NCBI GenBank assembly: GCA_035949375.1
Contig: DASZIG010000021.1
Coordinates: 1 to 64,000, forward strand
DNA: 64,000 bases
Source: Gp13-AA77 sp035949375
GTDB lineage: Bacteria > Acidobacteriota > Terriglobia > UBA7540
Direction: 5' to 3'
The notes below the pieces were generated by a model, which saw only the letters and a program-made list of their open reading frames with translations, was not told the origin of the DNA and did no database searches. Each line of letters opens with the position of its first letter. Position 1 is the first letter of the stretch. Below, one piece after another: positions 1-8,940 of the stretch. Position numbers and translations under genes: made by a program.

Positions 1-2224
1 TCGTGTCTCCGGTATGGCGGTAGAGATTCAGGAGCGCATAAGACTGTCCCGCCATCCCGCAACACAGATTGCCGATCGGAACGCGCGTCTCCCACGCATG
101 CCATGCCGCGCCTTCGGCCATTTCGAGATATTGCTGATCCCCGAGCGCCTTATGCGCCGCCGTCCACAGAAAGACGAAACCGGCGCTGCCGTTGCACCAT
201 CCCGGCATGGCCCCGCCGGCATCCTGGTCCTGGGCGCCCTCAAGGATCCATTTCCATTGCAAGCCACGACTCACGGGCTCGGCCGAGCGAGCGAGTTGGT
301 TCATCCGCTCGGCCAGCGACCCAGGCACCGGCTGGCCGGCCGCGGCGCACCAGCACAGCGACGCGTAGAGAAGCCCGGCCCACCCGTGCGCGATACCGAG
401 GTTGCACAGCTCTTTCGACTCACCGATCGGCGCATAGGCGTCGATCGTCTGCCATAGCTGTTCTTGAATCTGGTGCCCGCACGCCAGCAGCCTGTTTTTC
501 TGCTCGCCGGCGAGACCCTTCTGGTTCTGATCGCGGAGCGCGTCAAGGAGGAACACGCAACCGAGCAGCAAGCCGGCACGCCCGAGCGTCACGTCGAGAC
601 TTGCACAGGGTTGGCGGGTCGTATCCGCGAAGGCTTGTGTGGCCGCGCACTGCAGGCCGATGTCGCCCCTCGCCTGCGCAATCAGCGCCTGAACCGCGTA
701 TACGCCGGCCGGGCTGTGGTACAGCGAACTGCGCCCCACAGTCTGCGGCGTGATCCCAAGTTCCCGGCTATAGAACGCGCCTTCGCTGTCGATCTCCCGG
801 ATCGACCTCGTCGACCACACGTCAGCCAAAGCTAGAAGCTCGGCATCCTCAGACGCACAGGCGATCCGATACAAAGCGTGCGCCACGCCCGTGCTGCCAT
901 AATTTAGCGAAGTCGTCGGAGGTCGCAGGGCCTCGCTCCTCATCAGCGGGCCTCCGAGAGCGCACGCTCTCAAGATGTCCTCATAAACGCCCGACAACTT
1001 CGCGTCCCCGGCCGCGGGCGGTTGAGCCACCGGCTGCGGAACCTCAACGGATTGCCACGCGCGGGCGAGCTCTCTCGTTGTCGGGAAACGCGCCGCAGGA
1101 TCCTTGCTGAGCGTTCTGCCGAGATGCTGTTCGACATCAGGCCACGGATCTATACCGTGCTGCGCGAATGGCGTCATCGCAGCTCCGGCGATCTGGTGCA
1201 GCATTTTGCTCTTTTCCAGCGAGAAATCGAGATAGTGCGAGCCGGTCAGCAACAGATACAGCATGGCTCCTAACGAATACTGTTCGCCCGCGAGGCTCGC
1301 AGCCGGCGGCCGGGCGCCTTTCAAACTCGCGCGCGCGAACTCGGGCTCGAAGAAGAAGCTAACTCCCCCCCTCTCGGTCCCATCGTCGCGATCGCTTTCG
1401 GCGATCAGGCGCCCGAGTCCCAGGTCAATGATCTTTGCCCGCCCGTTGCGATCGATCAGGATGTTGCGCGGGTGGATGTCACCGTGGACCACTCCCTGCT
1501 CGTGCAGATAAGCGTATGCTTCGAGAATCCCTCTGGTGAGGTGAAGCAATTGCCGGCGCGATTCCGGGTCGTTTCGTTGGCGGAACTCGTCGCATGCCGA
1601 CTGAGCCTCGGCGCCTGTAGCCCATTCGGCCACGAGGTAAGGGTGGCCCTCCCACTCGCCGCTTCCAAGCAGCCCGGGTGTGACGATGGGATCGAGCCCG
1701 GATAGAATGCGCGCTTCGCGCGCGATCTTGCGGTCCGCAGCATGAATTCCCGGGCGGCCGATCTTGAGTGCGCCCACGTGTCCGTCCGGCCCTCGAACCT
1801 GATAGACCTCGGTATCCTCAAGCGCCTGGATCGAGCGAACGACGGCCCAGCTCCCGACATGATCGTCAGGGGCAAGCGAGGGCTGAAGGCCTGAAGCCTC
1901 GGCGGAGCCATCCGCCACCAGCAACTGCTCCGCGATCAGGGACCGCAGAAAGGGCAGGGCCTCTTCCAGCAGGCACTCGGGACTCGCAGATCTGCCCCTG
2001 CTGAATCGCGCTATAGCCTGCGCGATCGTCGTGGGCCTGTCGAACTGCCTGATCAACGCCGCCGTTTCCGCGTCGACCACTTTCGAGTGAGCGCGTGAGT
2101 TCGACCGGCTCAAAGCGAAGTCATTCTCCGCCGAACCGATTGCCTGGCGAACCTCTTCGGTCAGCTCCATCACAGGCTGAAGCGTGGTGCCTGCAGGCAA
2201 GACAAATACGTCGGTCAGTGTCAT
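1..2224 (-). CDS. Fused RRE-like / Ser-Thr kinase / LanC cyclase protein, C-terminus beyond window
   Basis: The gene runs off the left edge; 741 codons are visible. Residues about 20-105 look like a PqqD/RRE-type winged helix that binds RiPP leaders (DAETAALIRQF, then LLEEALPFLRSLIAEQLLV). Residues about 125-390 are a protein kinase: ALKIG with Lys154, HGDIHPRN with Asp249, IIDLG with Asp267. Residues about 410 onward are LanC-like: LDVTLG with Asp544, HGWAG with His613, WCNG with Cys677, and LCCG with Cys721-Cys722 as likely zinc ligands. The CCG triplet replaces the commoner CHG. The family makes thioether rings after phosphorylation of Ser/Thr. The start ATG overlaps the stop of the HopA1-like gene upstream (ATGA), so the two are probably translationally coupled. 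No OspF-type lyase domain precedes the kinase, unlike class III/IV LanKC/LanL. Confidence 0.85.
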   Translation of the reverse strand, partial: MTLTDVFVLPAGTTLQPVMELTEEVRQAIGSAENDFALSRSNSRAHSKVVDAETAALIRQFDRPTTIAQAIARFSRGRSASPECLLEEALPFLRSLIAEQLLVADGSAEASGLQPSLAPDDHVGSWAVVRSIQALEDTEVYQVRGPDGHVGALKIGRPGIHAADRKIAREARILSGLDPIVTPGLLGSGEWEGHPYLVAEWATGAEAQSACDEFRQRNDPESRRQLLHLTRGILEAYAYLHEQGVVHGDIHPRNILIDRNGRAKIIDLGLGRLIAESDRDDGTERGGVSFFFEPEFARASLKGARPPAASLAGEQYSLGAMLYLLLTGSHYLDFSLEKSKMLHQIAGAAMTPFAQHGIDPWPDVEQHLGRTLSKDPAARFPTTRELARAWQSVEVPQPVAQPPAAGDAKLSGVYEDILRACALGGPLMRSEALRPPTTSLNYGSTGVAHALYRIACASEDAELLALADVWSTRSIREIDSEGAFYSRELGITPQTVGRSSLYHSPAGVYAVQALIAQARGDIGLQCAATQAFADTTRQPCASLDVTLGRAGLLLGCVFLLDALRDQNQKGLAGEQKNRLLACGHQIQEQLWQTIDAYAPIGESKELCNLGIAHGWAGLLYASLCWCAAAGQPVPGSLAERMNQLARSAEPVSRGLQWKWILEGAQDQDAGGAMPGWCNGSAGFVFLWTAAHKALGDQQYLEMAEGAAWHAWETRVPIGNLCCGMAGQSYALLNLYRHTGDT

Positions 2225-3417
2225 GAGTTATCTCCGGGCCTGCTCCCCCAAGTCAAACCACGGGTCGGAGCCCACGTTTCCGTGTCAATTCCATCCACCC
2301 GCAACCGGTCCATCGCAAAACGGGCGGCCGAGGTTCCGATCACGGTGGAACCTTTGGCCAACGAGAGTGCCGTTGCCAGGCGGTTGCAGACTCTGGACCG
2401 CCAGCTTTCCCGCTGGAGCCACGGAACAGAATGTCGTTCCGCCGGGGGGTCGATTCCCCAGGACAGCAGCCCCTCGCCCCCGATTTCAGCGGTGAAGGGG
2501 ACGCCGTGCGCCGGGCACCCCTCCAGCTTTTCCATGATCCGCGCGGCGGTCTCCTGCAAATCGGCGAACTCCCGGAAGTACGCCACGATCTTGTCTGGCC
2601 GCAGAAGACCATAGACGTCGTTGCCCACCTTCATGTGGAGAGCCTTCGAGTGGGCCACGGTTTCGGCGGTGGACTGGAACGCCGCGCGCAGCTCGCTACA
2701 CGCCGGGCTCACGTAGAGCTTGTAAGTGTCGAGGGAATGCTGGTCGTGCAGCATGCGCGGGGACTGCCATGCGATCCAAGCTCGCGCCTCTCCTACGGAT
2801 GGCAGGCGATTCCAACCTCGCCCGTGCATGCGCGCCGTCGCGCCGTCCCGAATGCCGAGATAACGCTCCACGGCAGCCTGGTCGGCCAGCAGATGTCGCC
2901 ATCGGGCGGAGGCAGGCAGGCGGTTGTACGCATAAAGCCGCGCCGACAGCGCAATGGAATCGCTGATGTCGAGGGCCTCTGCGTAGAGCAGAGCGCGGCG
3001 TGAAAGGGCCGCGAGCGCGGTTTCCGGTCCGGATTGGTCCTGATCGGCGCAGACGAGCGCGCGAGCTGCCGGACCGGAGAGCATCTCGCCGCCGGCTTGG
3101 ATCGCAAGAATGCCATCCAGAACCATCTGTGCGATGACCCGGTCACACTCTTCCCCCAAACTCTGGACAGCGTAACGGGGCAACGGTCCGGGAGTCTGAA
3201 GGGTGAACCACAGAAGCGCCATGTCGCGCGAAACAGACTTGACGCTGAGCCGCGCGTCTTCGCGCGGGCGCAGGACGCCATATCCGTCAGGGTCTCGGCC
3301 GACGGCCTCCAGGACCTGCTGCTCGGACGTCGAAAGCCGATCGAATAGCACCAGCTCGTAGGCCGGATTGGCGCCGAGGCAACACTCGCGCAGACTGCTC
3401 GTGAGTTCAGTTTTCAT
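2221..3417 (-). CDS. HopA1-family protein, putative phospho-Ser/Thr lyase of a class V-type lanthipeptide system
   Basis: 398 residues from the ATG at 3417; an in-frame start nine codons upstream is possible. The C-terminal half has the pattern I associate with the HopA1 effector family: YKLYVSP (232-238), HMKVG (261-265), LLRPDKIVAYF (271-281), then GVPFTAEIG and LLSWGIDPP (305-325). HopA1-like proteins occur in class V lanthipeptide clusters beside separate kinase and cyclase proteins, where they are thought to eliminate phosphate from phospho-Ser/Thr. The N-terminal 120 residues look like a separate helical domain I cannot name. The stop overlaps the start of the kinase-LanC gene, and the precursor gene lies 66 nt upstream. 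The family call rests on remembered motifs; the lyase role is inferred from context. Confidence 0.7.
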   Translation of the reverse strand: MKTELTSSLRECCLGANPAYELVLFDRLSTSEQQVLEAVGRDPDGYGVLRPREDARLSVKSVSRDMALLWFTLQTPGPLPRYAVQSLGEECDRVIAQMVLDGILAIQAGGEMLSGPAARALVCADQDQSGPETALAALSRRALLYAEALDISDSIALSARLYAYNRLPASARWRHLLADQAAVERYLGIRDGATARMHGRGWNRLPSVGEARAWIAWQSPRMLHDQHSLDTYKLYVSPACSELRAAFQSTAETVAHSKALHMKVGNDVYGLLRPDKIVAYFREFADLQETAARIMEKLEGCPAHGVPFTAEIGGEGLLSWGIDPPAERHSVPWLQRESWRSRVCNRLATALSLAKGSTVIGTSAARFAMDRLRVDGIDTETWAPTRGLTWGSRPGDNS

Positions 3418-3426
3418 AGGGAATTC

Positions 3427-3456
3427 AGCCGCCCAGAAAATCAAGGCTGGGCGGCT
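3427..3456 (-). promoter_or_regulatory. Intercistronic hairpin between precursor and lyase genes
   Basis: Perfect 10-bp inverted repeat AGCCGCCCAG / CTGGGCGGCT around a 10-nt loop, between the stop of the precursor gene (3484) and the start of the HopA1-like gene (3417). No T-run follows on the minus strand, so it is more likely an attenuator or an mRNA-stabilising end that favours precursor over enzyme expression than a full terminator. That role is inference. Confidence 0.6.
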
Positions 3457-3483
3457 GCTCGTTTCTAACTTTGTGCGATTGCC

Positions 3484-3786
3484 CTACTTCCTCTCGAGGG
3501 CTTCCCGCTCGTGCTTCTCCACCTCTGCCAGGGCCTGCTTGAGCTGCTCCTTGAGCGCACCCAATTGCTGGGTTGCCGCCGCCGGATCCGCTGCGGCCGC
3601 CAGCTGATAGATCGTGCTGGCACCGCAGCCAACGCTGAAAGTACATCCCCAGGTACCAAATCCGCAGGTGTCGTAACACGTTCCGGTGCAGACCCAGCAA
3701 CCTCCCGTCCAGGCGCAAGGGCGGTACAGTTGTGCCCCGGCCTGTGTAGCTTGAAGATTTGCCATCAAGTCTCGTACGTTAAACAT
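3484..3786 (-). CDS. Putative Cys/Thr-rich RiPP precursor with helical C-terminal tail
   Basis: 100 residues from the ATG at 3786, which has AAAGGAG nine bases upstream; a longer in-frame start exists without a good site. Residues 1-19 form a short leader containing RDLMANLQ, which resembles the hydrophobic-xx-LQ motif of class III lanthipeptide leaders. Residues 20-60 hold seven cysteines (24, 30, 33, 37, 41, 48, 54) interleaved with nine Ser/Thr (27, 34, 36, 40, 45, 49, 51, 57, 58), as a lanthionine core should. Residues 62-100 are Ala/Leu/Glu/Lys-rich and probably a helix, so a core followed by a tail is suggested. It is first in the kinase/LanC/HopA1 operon. Alternative: a small structural Cys/Trp/Gly protein with a coiled-coil tail that is not modified. 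Confidence 0.65.
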   Translation of the reverse strand: MFNVRDLMANLQATQAGAQLYRPCAWTGGCWVCTGTCYDTCGFGTWGCTFSVGCGASTIYQLAAAADPAAATQQLGALKEQLKQALAEVEKHEREALERK

Positions 3787-4134
3787 TTGAAATGCTCCTT
3801 TGCTTTTTCTAAATTTGTCTCGCACTTCGAACGGCGCGAACTCCCACCCCAGTTGATAAATCCAGGGATGGCGGCTCAGCGCGCCGTAGCGCCCCGTAGT
3901 CGTCCTGGATGCCCTGCCGGCGGCGCCTCATTCGCAAAAGAGTCAAGCCGCTCATTTGGTGATACTGCCTAGTGCGTTGTCTTGACGTTTCGTTTCAAGG
4001 CTTGAGCTTGACAGTCGGTGAGGATCTGCCGGAACCGGCGTCGGGCGGAGTGTGTCGGGCGGAGTATTCGATGCTACGGGGCCGAGAGGTGGGGCCGGTG
4101 TCACGAAAGAGGAGCACTTGGGCCGTGTTTTGCG
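3787..4134. other. Intergenic region upstream of the RiPP operon
   Basis: 348 bp between the precursor start and the end of the GH38 gene, both on minus. It must hold the RiPP operon promoter, but I see no convincing -35/-10 pair. The short plus-strand open frames here have no ribosome-binding site. Confidence 0.4.
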
Positions 4135-7100
4135 TTACTGCGCCGCAAGAGGCACAAGTGTGAGGCCAAAGACCAGCACCTGCGCGTTGGTCGGCAGAGT
4201 AACGCTGCGCACTTCCCGGCTACTGTCGAGACCGAACGAATACGCGTAGATGTAAAACGTGCGATTGTCCTTGCTGCCGTCGCCTGTCAGGCGATACGGC
4301 ATGGCAGCGGCCACGGACTCGCCGCTGAAACCCTGCGGACCACCCCAGTCGCTGAGGCTCTGCGTGAACGACGAAGACGTGCCTTCGGCGTAGTTGACCG
4401 TGAAGACCTGCGATTCCTGGCTGCCCTGCACGCCGAGCGCGAGCATCTTGAGACTGGTGAATTTGCCGGCAGGGAGCGCGACGGTCGTGCTCCGCACGGC
4501 GTCGGGCGCGTTGGCCGGTCCAAGCTTGAACAGAACGCCGTCTCCCACCTCGGTGGGACCCAACGCTTGCGCCGAACACGCCCATCCACCGCCGTCCGCA
4601 CTTGCCGTCTCCCTAAAGGTTTTACCGTCGGTATAGATGGCGTTTGCGTTGTACGCGGAAGAGAGATCGACGGCCACCGTGCCTTTTGCCACCGCCGTCA
4701 TGGTGAGAGGGATTGTGATCGTGTGCGACAGGCTGCCCGACGTACCGGTCACGGTTACGGTCGAGGTTCCCGCGCCCGTTGAATCGTCTGCCGTCAGCGT
4801 CATCGTACTCGTTCCCGTCATCGTTCCATCGATGGTGGCCGGGCTGAATGACGCCGTTACTCCGGCCGGCAGGCCTGACGCTGCCAGGCTGACGCTGCCT
4901 TTGAACCCGCTCCGTGGGAGCACCGAGACCGTTACCGCGCCCCTTCGGCCCTGCGGAAACGAGACGCCGTCAGCCGAGGCGGACACCGCGAAGTCGCTCG
5001 GGCCCGTGGCCGGTGCTGGCAGGACGTCGTACAGCGGCTGCGCCGGCTTCACCTCAGGATTTTCCTCGGCAACCGAAATGGCCAGCACCCGCACGTTGTC
5101 GTTGTCGGGCAACTGGATAGTTTTTGCGCCGGCCGGCATGTCGATCGGATAGGCAAACAGGTAGGAGTAGCCGTAGGGCACGTTCTCGCCCATGGCGTTG
5201 TGATGATGCGAGCAGTACCACGCCAGGTCCGCGCGCTTGATGTAGCCCGGCTTGATGCCGGTCATCTCGGCGTAATCGTCGTGCTCGGTCCGGGGCGGAG
5301 TGCCGGGGATCGTCGTATCCTTCGCCCTCCACTGCCGGTCGTCCCACTGCCCGATGAATCCGCCCCAGTCCTCGACGTTCAGGTCTACGCGGCTGCTGCC
5401 CACCTGGAACGCCGCTTTCTGATCACCGGCCGCCGAGGCTGCCAGCACGTAGACGCGGTTGTAGGAGCCCTCGGGCAGATTGATCGTCTGCCCTTTGGCC
5501 ACGACTGCGTTGGGCGCGCCAGTCTTCGCGGGCGCGAGCCGGAACTCGACCCCGTCGAACGTGATGCCGGTGGGCAGCATCTCCGCCGGCAGCGCATTGC
5601 CCTTGCCGTCAAACCCGCCCCCGGACGGCGTGCCGTCATTGCTGGCCGTCGCTACGTCGTAGGCGAGCGCCACCGGCGCGGAACGCACGCCCGCAACCTT
5701 GGTGGACGGCTCGCCCAGCCTGACGGCAAACGTCCGCGGCTGATAGGCGCCGAACGAGGTCACGAGCGCGCCGTCGCTTACGGTTGCGGGTCCGACCGGC
5801 TGCTCCTGCCCGTTCATTTCGCGGGCGGCGGTGATGGGCTGGGCGAACGACACGCGGACGTCGGCCTGGGGTTGGCCGTCGAGTTCCACCAGCCGTACGA
5901 TCACATCGTCGCCGTGCTCCGCTTTCTTCAGCGCCAGCACTCGAATCCGGGGATTGCTCACATGCAGCAGCGAAAACTCCCGGCCGAGCGCGCCCGGATG
6001 CTTCGAAGTTTCGAACGCAATCAGCGGATCGTTGAGGCGTTGCCCTTGCCAGTCCGTCCCGCCGTGGCGCCAGTTGCCCGCATGCCCGGCGATGCCATAG
6101 ACGAACTCGTGATGTCCAAGGTCCTGCGTGCCCTGGTCTGGATAGCCGCCGCGCGTGCCCGGCGTCCGGATGAGCGTCAGCCGGAGGGTGTGGTCGTTCG
6201 GCTTGTCCGATCCGTTCTTGCAGTCGGTCAGGATGGTGGCGCCGAACTCGCCGCTCATGTCGGTGAGGTCGATCCACTGGTGCGAGGGCACCTCAAACTT
6301 TTTCGGCTGCGCGCTTGGGCGCTCGATGGTGCCGATGTCCCAATTGTAGGTGGCCATGCGATTTGAAACCGCCAGTGGGAAAGCTGCTTTCAGGTTCGAC
6401 TCGCGGGTGTTCCAGTCGATGGCGTTTGCGAACTCCACCCGCTTTCCGCCGTCACCCGCTGCCAAGCGGATGGTCTGAACAAAGCTGGACCCTGCGGCCT
6501 GGCGCCCGACCTCGACGGCTACGCGTGCCGGGCCGTTTTCCACCACTCGAACCTGGGCCGGACCGCCGACGTACGCCTTGGGCGCCGCCTGCTCCTGATC
6601 CCAGTCCATGTTCCAGGCGGGCCACTGCTCGGGGTTGTCATAGGAGATCGCGAGACGCGCCGGAGCGGCCAGCAGCTGCTTGCCGATCGACTTGTCGAAG
6701 ATGCTGGCGACGTCGCCGTCGGCGTTCAGCTCGACGCGGTAGTATTGGTTCTCGAGAGAATGTTCCGATACCTGTAATGTCGAGGCGCCAGCCGTGCCCG
6801 AGCCGGGCTGCACGTCGTAAACGGCATATCCCACCGAAGGCGCGCTGGCCAGGAATAGCACCTTGCCGTTCGAAATCTGGGAAGGAACCTCCCGGCCGCC
6901 CGGACCTATTACGTGAACCGCTGCGGGCATCCCGCCGGGGAAGCTGACGCTCGCCTCCACCACGTCTTCCCGCGCGATGTTCAGCGGGTTGAAGACCACC
7001 ACCGGGACGCCGTGGGCCTCGGTATTGAGCGCGGCTGCTACAGCCTGGGTGGCGCTGTTCAGGACGCCGGCGAACTGGTTCAGCGCGATCACGTCGTCAT

Positions 7101-8568
7101 TCCAGGCGAACTCGTACGCCTTGGGAGTAGCGGTACCGGCGGCAAGATCGTGGAAATGGGCGCCCATCGCGAGCGTCCAGGCGTCGTTGAGGCGCTCCAT
7201 CGGATACGTCCGCGCCCCTAACCACTCCGCGGCAATCGACGACTTTTCGGCCGCATCCGCCAGCAACTCTTCTTTGCGGATCCAGCGCTTCTGGTAAGCC
7301 TGCGACGTCAGCGAGCCAGCCGAATGGTTGGTCAGCTCCATTTCGCCCGTGTAGCGTGGAAGGCTGGCTGCCTCCGCGGGTGCGATGTTGAGGAACATCT
7401 GGTCGGCGGTAGACGAGATCACGTGGAGGGGCCCGTCCCCAACCTTGACCTCGGGCCACGCAGGATGGGGTTGCCCCGGGATGACGAATACGCCCTCCGG
7501 CGGCAAACTGTTGGTCCCCTTGGTGACGATGGCTTCCAGGCGCTTTACGGATTCTTCATCCGGGGCCCCGCCGATGTCTCCGGTGCCGAAATAGTGGTAG
7601 TCCGTGTAGACACCACTGACTTTGCCGTTTTGCTCGACGCGAGCCACCCAGTTGTCCTGATACCGGTCCTGCTCCTGATCGCGCTGGACCTTGGCGAGCC
7701 CTTCCTGCTCCGCCTGCAGGGCGAAGTATTCGTGGATGTCCTTCTGCTCGAGGGGCTGACCGCTGCGCTGGATTTGCTCCAGTTTCTGTTCGAGCGCCTG
7801 GAGCTTCTTTTGAACGTCCTGAAGTGCGGCGTTCGGCGGCAAGGGAGGCAGCGGTTTGCTGAGATCCGTGTCGATCCCGCCGCTGTAGCTGCCCGGGTTG
7901 AGGCCTGCGAGCACGCTCTCGCCATCAGGGCCCACCCACACGCCTACGTTGAATGGGGTGCCTTCCGGCGTCTTTTCGCGCGAATCCGGACCTCCGGCGT
8001 CCGCGGAGGAGCCCCACGTCAGTTTCTGGGTCGAGAAACCCTTCACCCCCGAGTGTGCCAGGATGGTCGGCAGGGAAGCTGGAAATCCGAAACAGTCGGG
8101 CAGCATGAATTCCGCGCTGGCCTTGCCAAACTCCCGGCGGAACCAGTCATTCCCGTATAGAACCTGCCGGATAATGCCCTCGGCGCTGGGCGCGTTCACG
8201 TCACCCTCCTCCACGGAGGAGCCCGCCGGGAACCACCTTCCGGCGTTCACATATCCCTTCACCCTGTCGAAGTCGGCCGGGAAATATTCCTTCATCAAAC
8301 GGTAGCGGTTGGCGCCGCTGAAATTGAAGATGTAGTGCGGATACTTGTCGAACAGCGTGAAATTGTCCTCCATGGTCTTGCGAATGTACTCGTTGATGAC
8401 CTGGGGATACTCCCATCGCCATTCCGTGTCCAGGTGGGCGTAACCGACCACGTAGAGGGTTGGGTCCTTGCTCAGATCAGGCTTGTCCGTAGTCTGTGCG
8501 TGAGCCGCGCCCAGGACGATCAGGCAGACCACGGTAGCAAGAGCCAAAGTCGTGCAACGTCGTAGCAT
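4135..8568 (-). CDS. Secreted glycoside hydrolase family 38 alpha-mannosidase with C-terminal Ig-like domain
   Basis: 1477 residues, with GGGAGG nine bases before the ATG. Residues 1-24 are a signal peptide ending AHA. GH38 signatures: YAHLDTEWRW with metal ligands His45 and Asp47, and FMLPDCFGFPASLP with nucleophile Asp158. Between about 245 and 320 there is a Gln/Glu/Leu-rich coiled-coil stretch (VQKKLQALEQKLEQIQ) inserted in the catalytic region, unusual for the family. The middle and C-terminal mannosidase domains follow to about 950, then beta-rich carbohydrate-binding-like segments, and near 1200-1290 an Ig-like repeat (GSVSLAASGLPAGVTASFSP) like those in the S53 peptidase at 20319. It probably trims alpha-mannosides outside the cytoplasm. 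Substrate linkage cannot be read from sequence. Confidence 0.9.
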   Translation of the reverse strand: MLRRCTTLALATVVCLIVLGAAHAQTTDKPDLSKDPTLYVVGYAHLDTEWRWEYPQVINEYIRKTMEDNFTLFDKYPHYIFNFSGANRYRLMKEYFPADFDRVKGYVNAGRWFPAGSSVEEGDVNAPSAEGIIRQVLYGNDWFRREFGKASAEFMLPDCFGFPASLPTILAHSGVKGFSTQKLTWGSSADAGGPDSREKTPEGTPFNVGVWVGPDGESVLAGLNPGSYSGGIDTDLSKPLPPLPPNAALQDVQKKLQALEQKLEQIQRSGQPLEQKDIHEYFALQAEQEGLAKVQRDQEQDRYQDNWVARVEQNGKVSGVYTDYHYFGTGDIGGAPDEESVKRLEAIVTKGTNSLPPEGVFVIPGQPHPAWPEVKVGDGPLHVISSTADQMFLNIAPAEAASLPRYTGEMELTNHSAGSLTSQAYQKRWIRKEELLADAAEKSSIAAEWLGARTYPMERLNDAWTLAMGAHFHDLAAGTATPKAYEFAWNDDVIALNQFAGVLNSATQAVAAALNTEAHGVPVVVFNPLNIAREDVVEASVSFPGGMPAAVHVIGPGGREVPSQISNGKVLFLASAPSVGYAVYDVQPGSGTAGASTLQVSEHSLENQYYRVELNADGDVASIFDKSIGKQLLAAPARLAISYDNPEQWPAWNMDWDQEQAAPKAYVGGPAQVRVVENGPARVAVEVGRQAAGSSFVQTIRLAAGDGGKRVEFANAIDWNTRESNLKAAFPLAVSNRMATYNWDIGTIERPSAQPKKFEVPSHQWIDLTDMSGEFGATILTDCKNGSDKPNDHTLRLTLIRTPGTRGGYPDQGTQDLGHHEFVYGIAGHAGNWRHGGTDWQGQRLNDPLIAFETSKHPGALGREFSLLHVSNPRIRVLALKKAEHGDDVIVRLVELDGQPQADVRVSFAQPITAAREMNGQEQPVGPATVSDGALVTSFGAYQPRTFAVRLGEPSTKVAGVRSAPVALAYDVATASNDGTPSGGGFDGKGNALPAEMLPTGITFDGVEFRLAPAKTGAPNAVVAKGQTINLPEGSYNRVYVLAASAAGDQKAAFQVGSSRVDLNVEDWGGFIGQWDDRQWRAKDTTIPGTPPRTEHDDYAEMTGIKPGYIKRADLAWYCSHHHNAMGENVPYGYSYLFAYPIDMPAGAKTIQLPDNDNVRVLAISVAEENPEVKPAQPLYDVLPAPATGPSDFAVSASADGVSFPQGRRGAVTVSVLPRSGFKGSVSLAASGLPAGVTASFSPATIDGTMTGTSTMTLTADDSTGAGTSTVTVTGTSGSLSHTITIPLTMTAVAKGTVAVDLSSAYNANAIYTDGKTFRETASADGGGWACSAQALGPTEVGDGVLFKLGPANAPDAVRSTTVALPAGKFTSLKMLALGVQGSQESQVFTVNYAEGTSSSFTQSLSDWGGPQGFSGESVAAAMPYRLTGDGSKDNRTFYIYAYSFGLDSSREVRSVTLPTNAQVLVFGLTLVPLAAQ

Positions 8569-8940
8569 CTCAAGCCTCCCAACGCCTTCGAAACTGGTTC
8601 AACTGGTAATACGCCATAGGCCGTGAGTTGTTTCTCTCACGCGATTCCGCCCGGCCGACGTCGTCCGGGGTGTTTCCCCCTCGAGTTTCGTCCGGCTCCC
8701 TCATTCGCAACTCCGGATACTACCACTACATCCGAGGAAACGGACTCCGGGAATGAGCATGGTCCGTGTATCTGTTCCGGAAATCTGTGAGGAGCGACAC
8801 AGCCAGGGGTGCGGTTGAGACTTGCCGATGCAGAGATACGGGTAGGGAGCGAGTTTGAAACTCGCCCCCCTACGGCAGCCGCGGACTCTCTTCGGGGCGC
8901 CGGCGATGCGGCCCCCTTCGACACCCGTTGAGCAGGGCGA
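8569..8940. other. Intergenic region
   Basis: 372 bp between the GH38 gene and the GloVer-repeat gene, both on minus. It should contain the GH38 promoter. Open frames here are short, lack ribosome-binding sites and resemble nothing I know. Confidence 0.4.

Noticed and set aside
3972..4163. 63-codon plus-strand frame upstream of the RiPP operon
   Set aside because: No ribosome-binding site, overlaps the end of the GH38 gene, and no Cys/Ser/Thr core that would suggest a second precursor.
4635..6366. Long plus-strand frames opposite the GH38 gene
   Set aside because: High-GC antisense shadows; the minus frame has clear catalytic motifs and a signal peptide.
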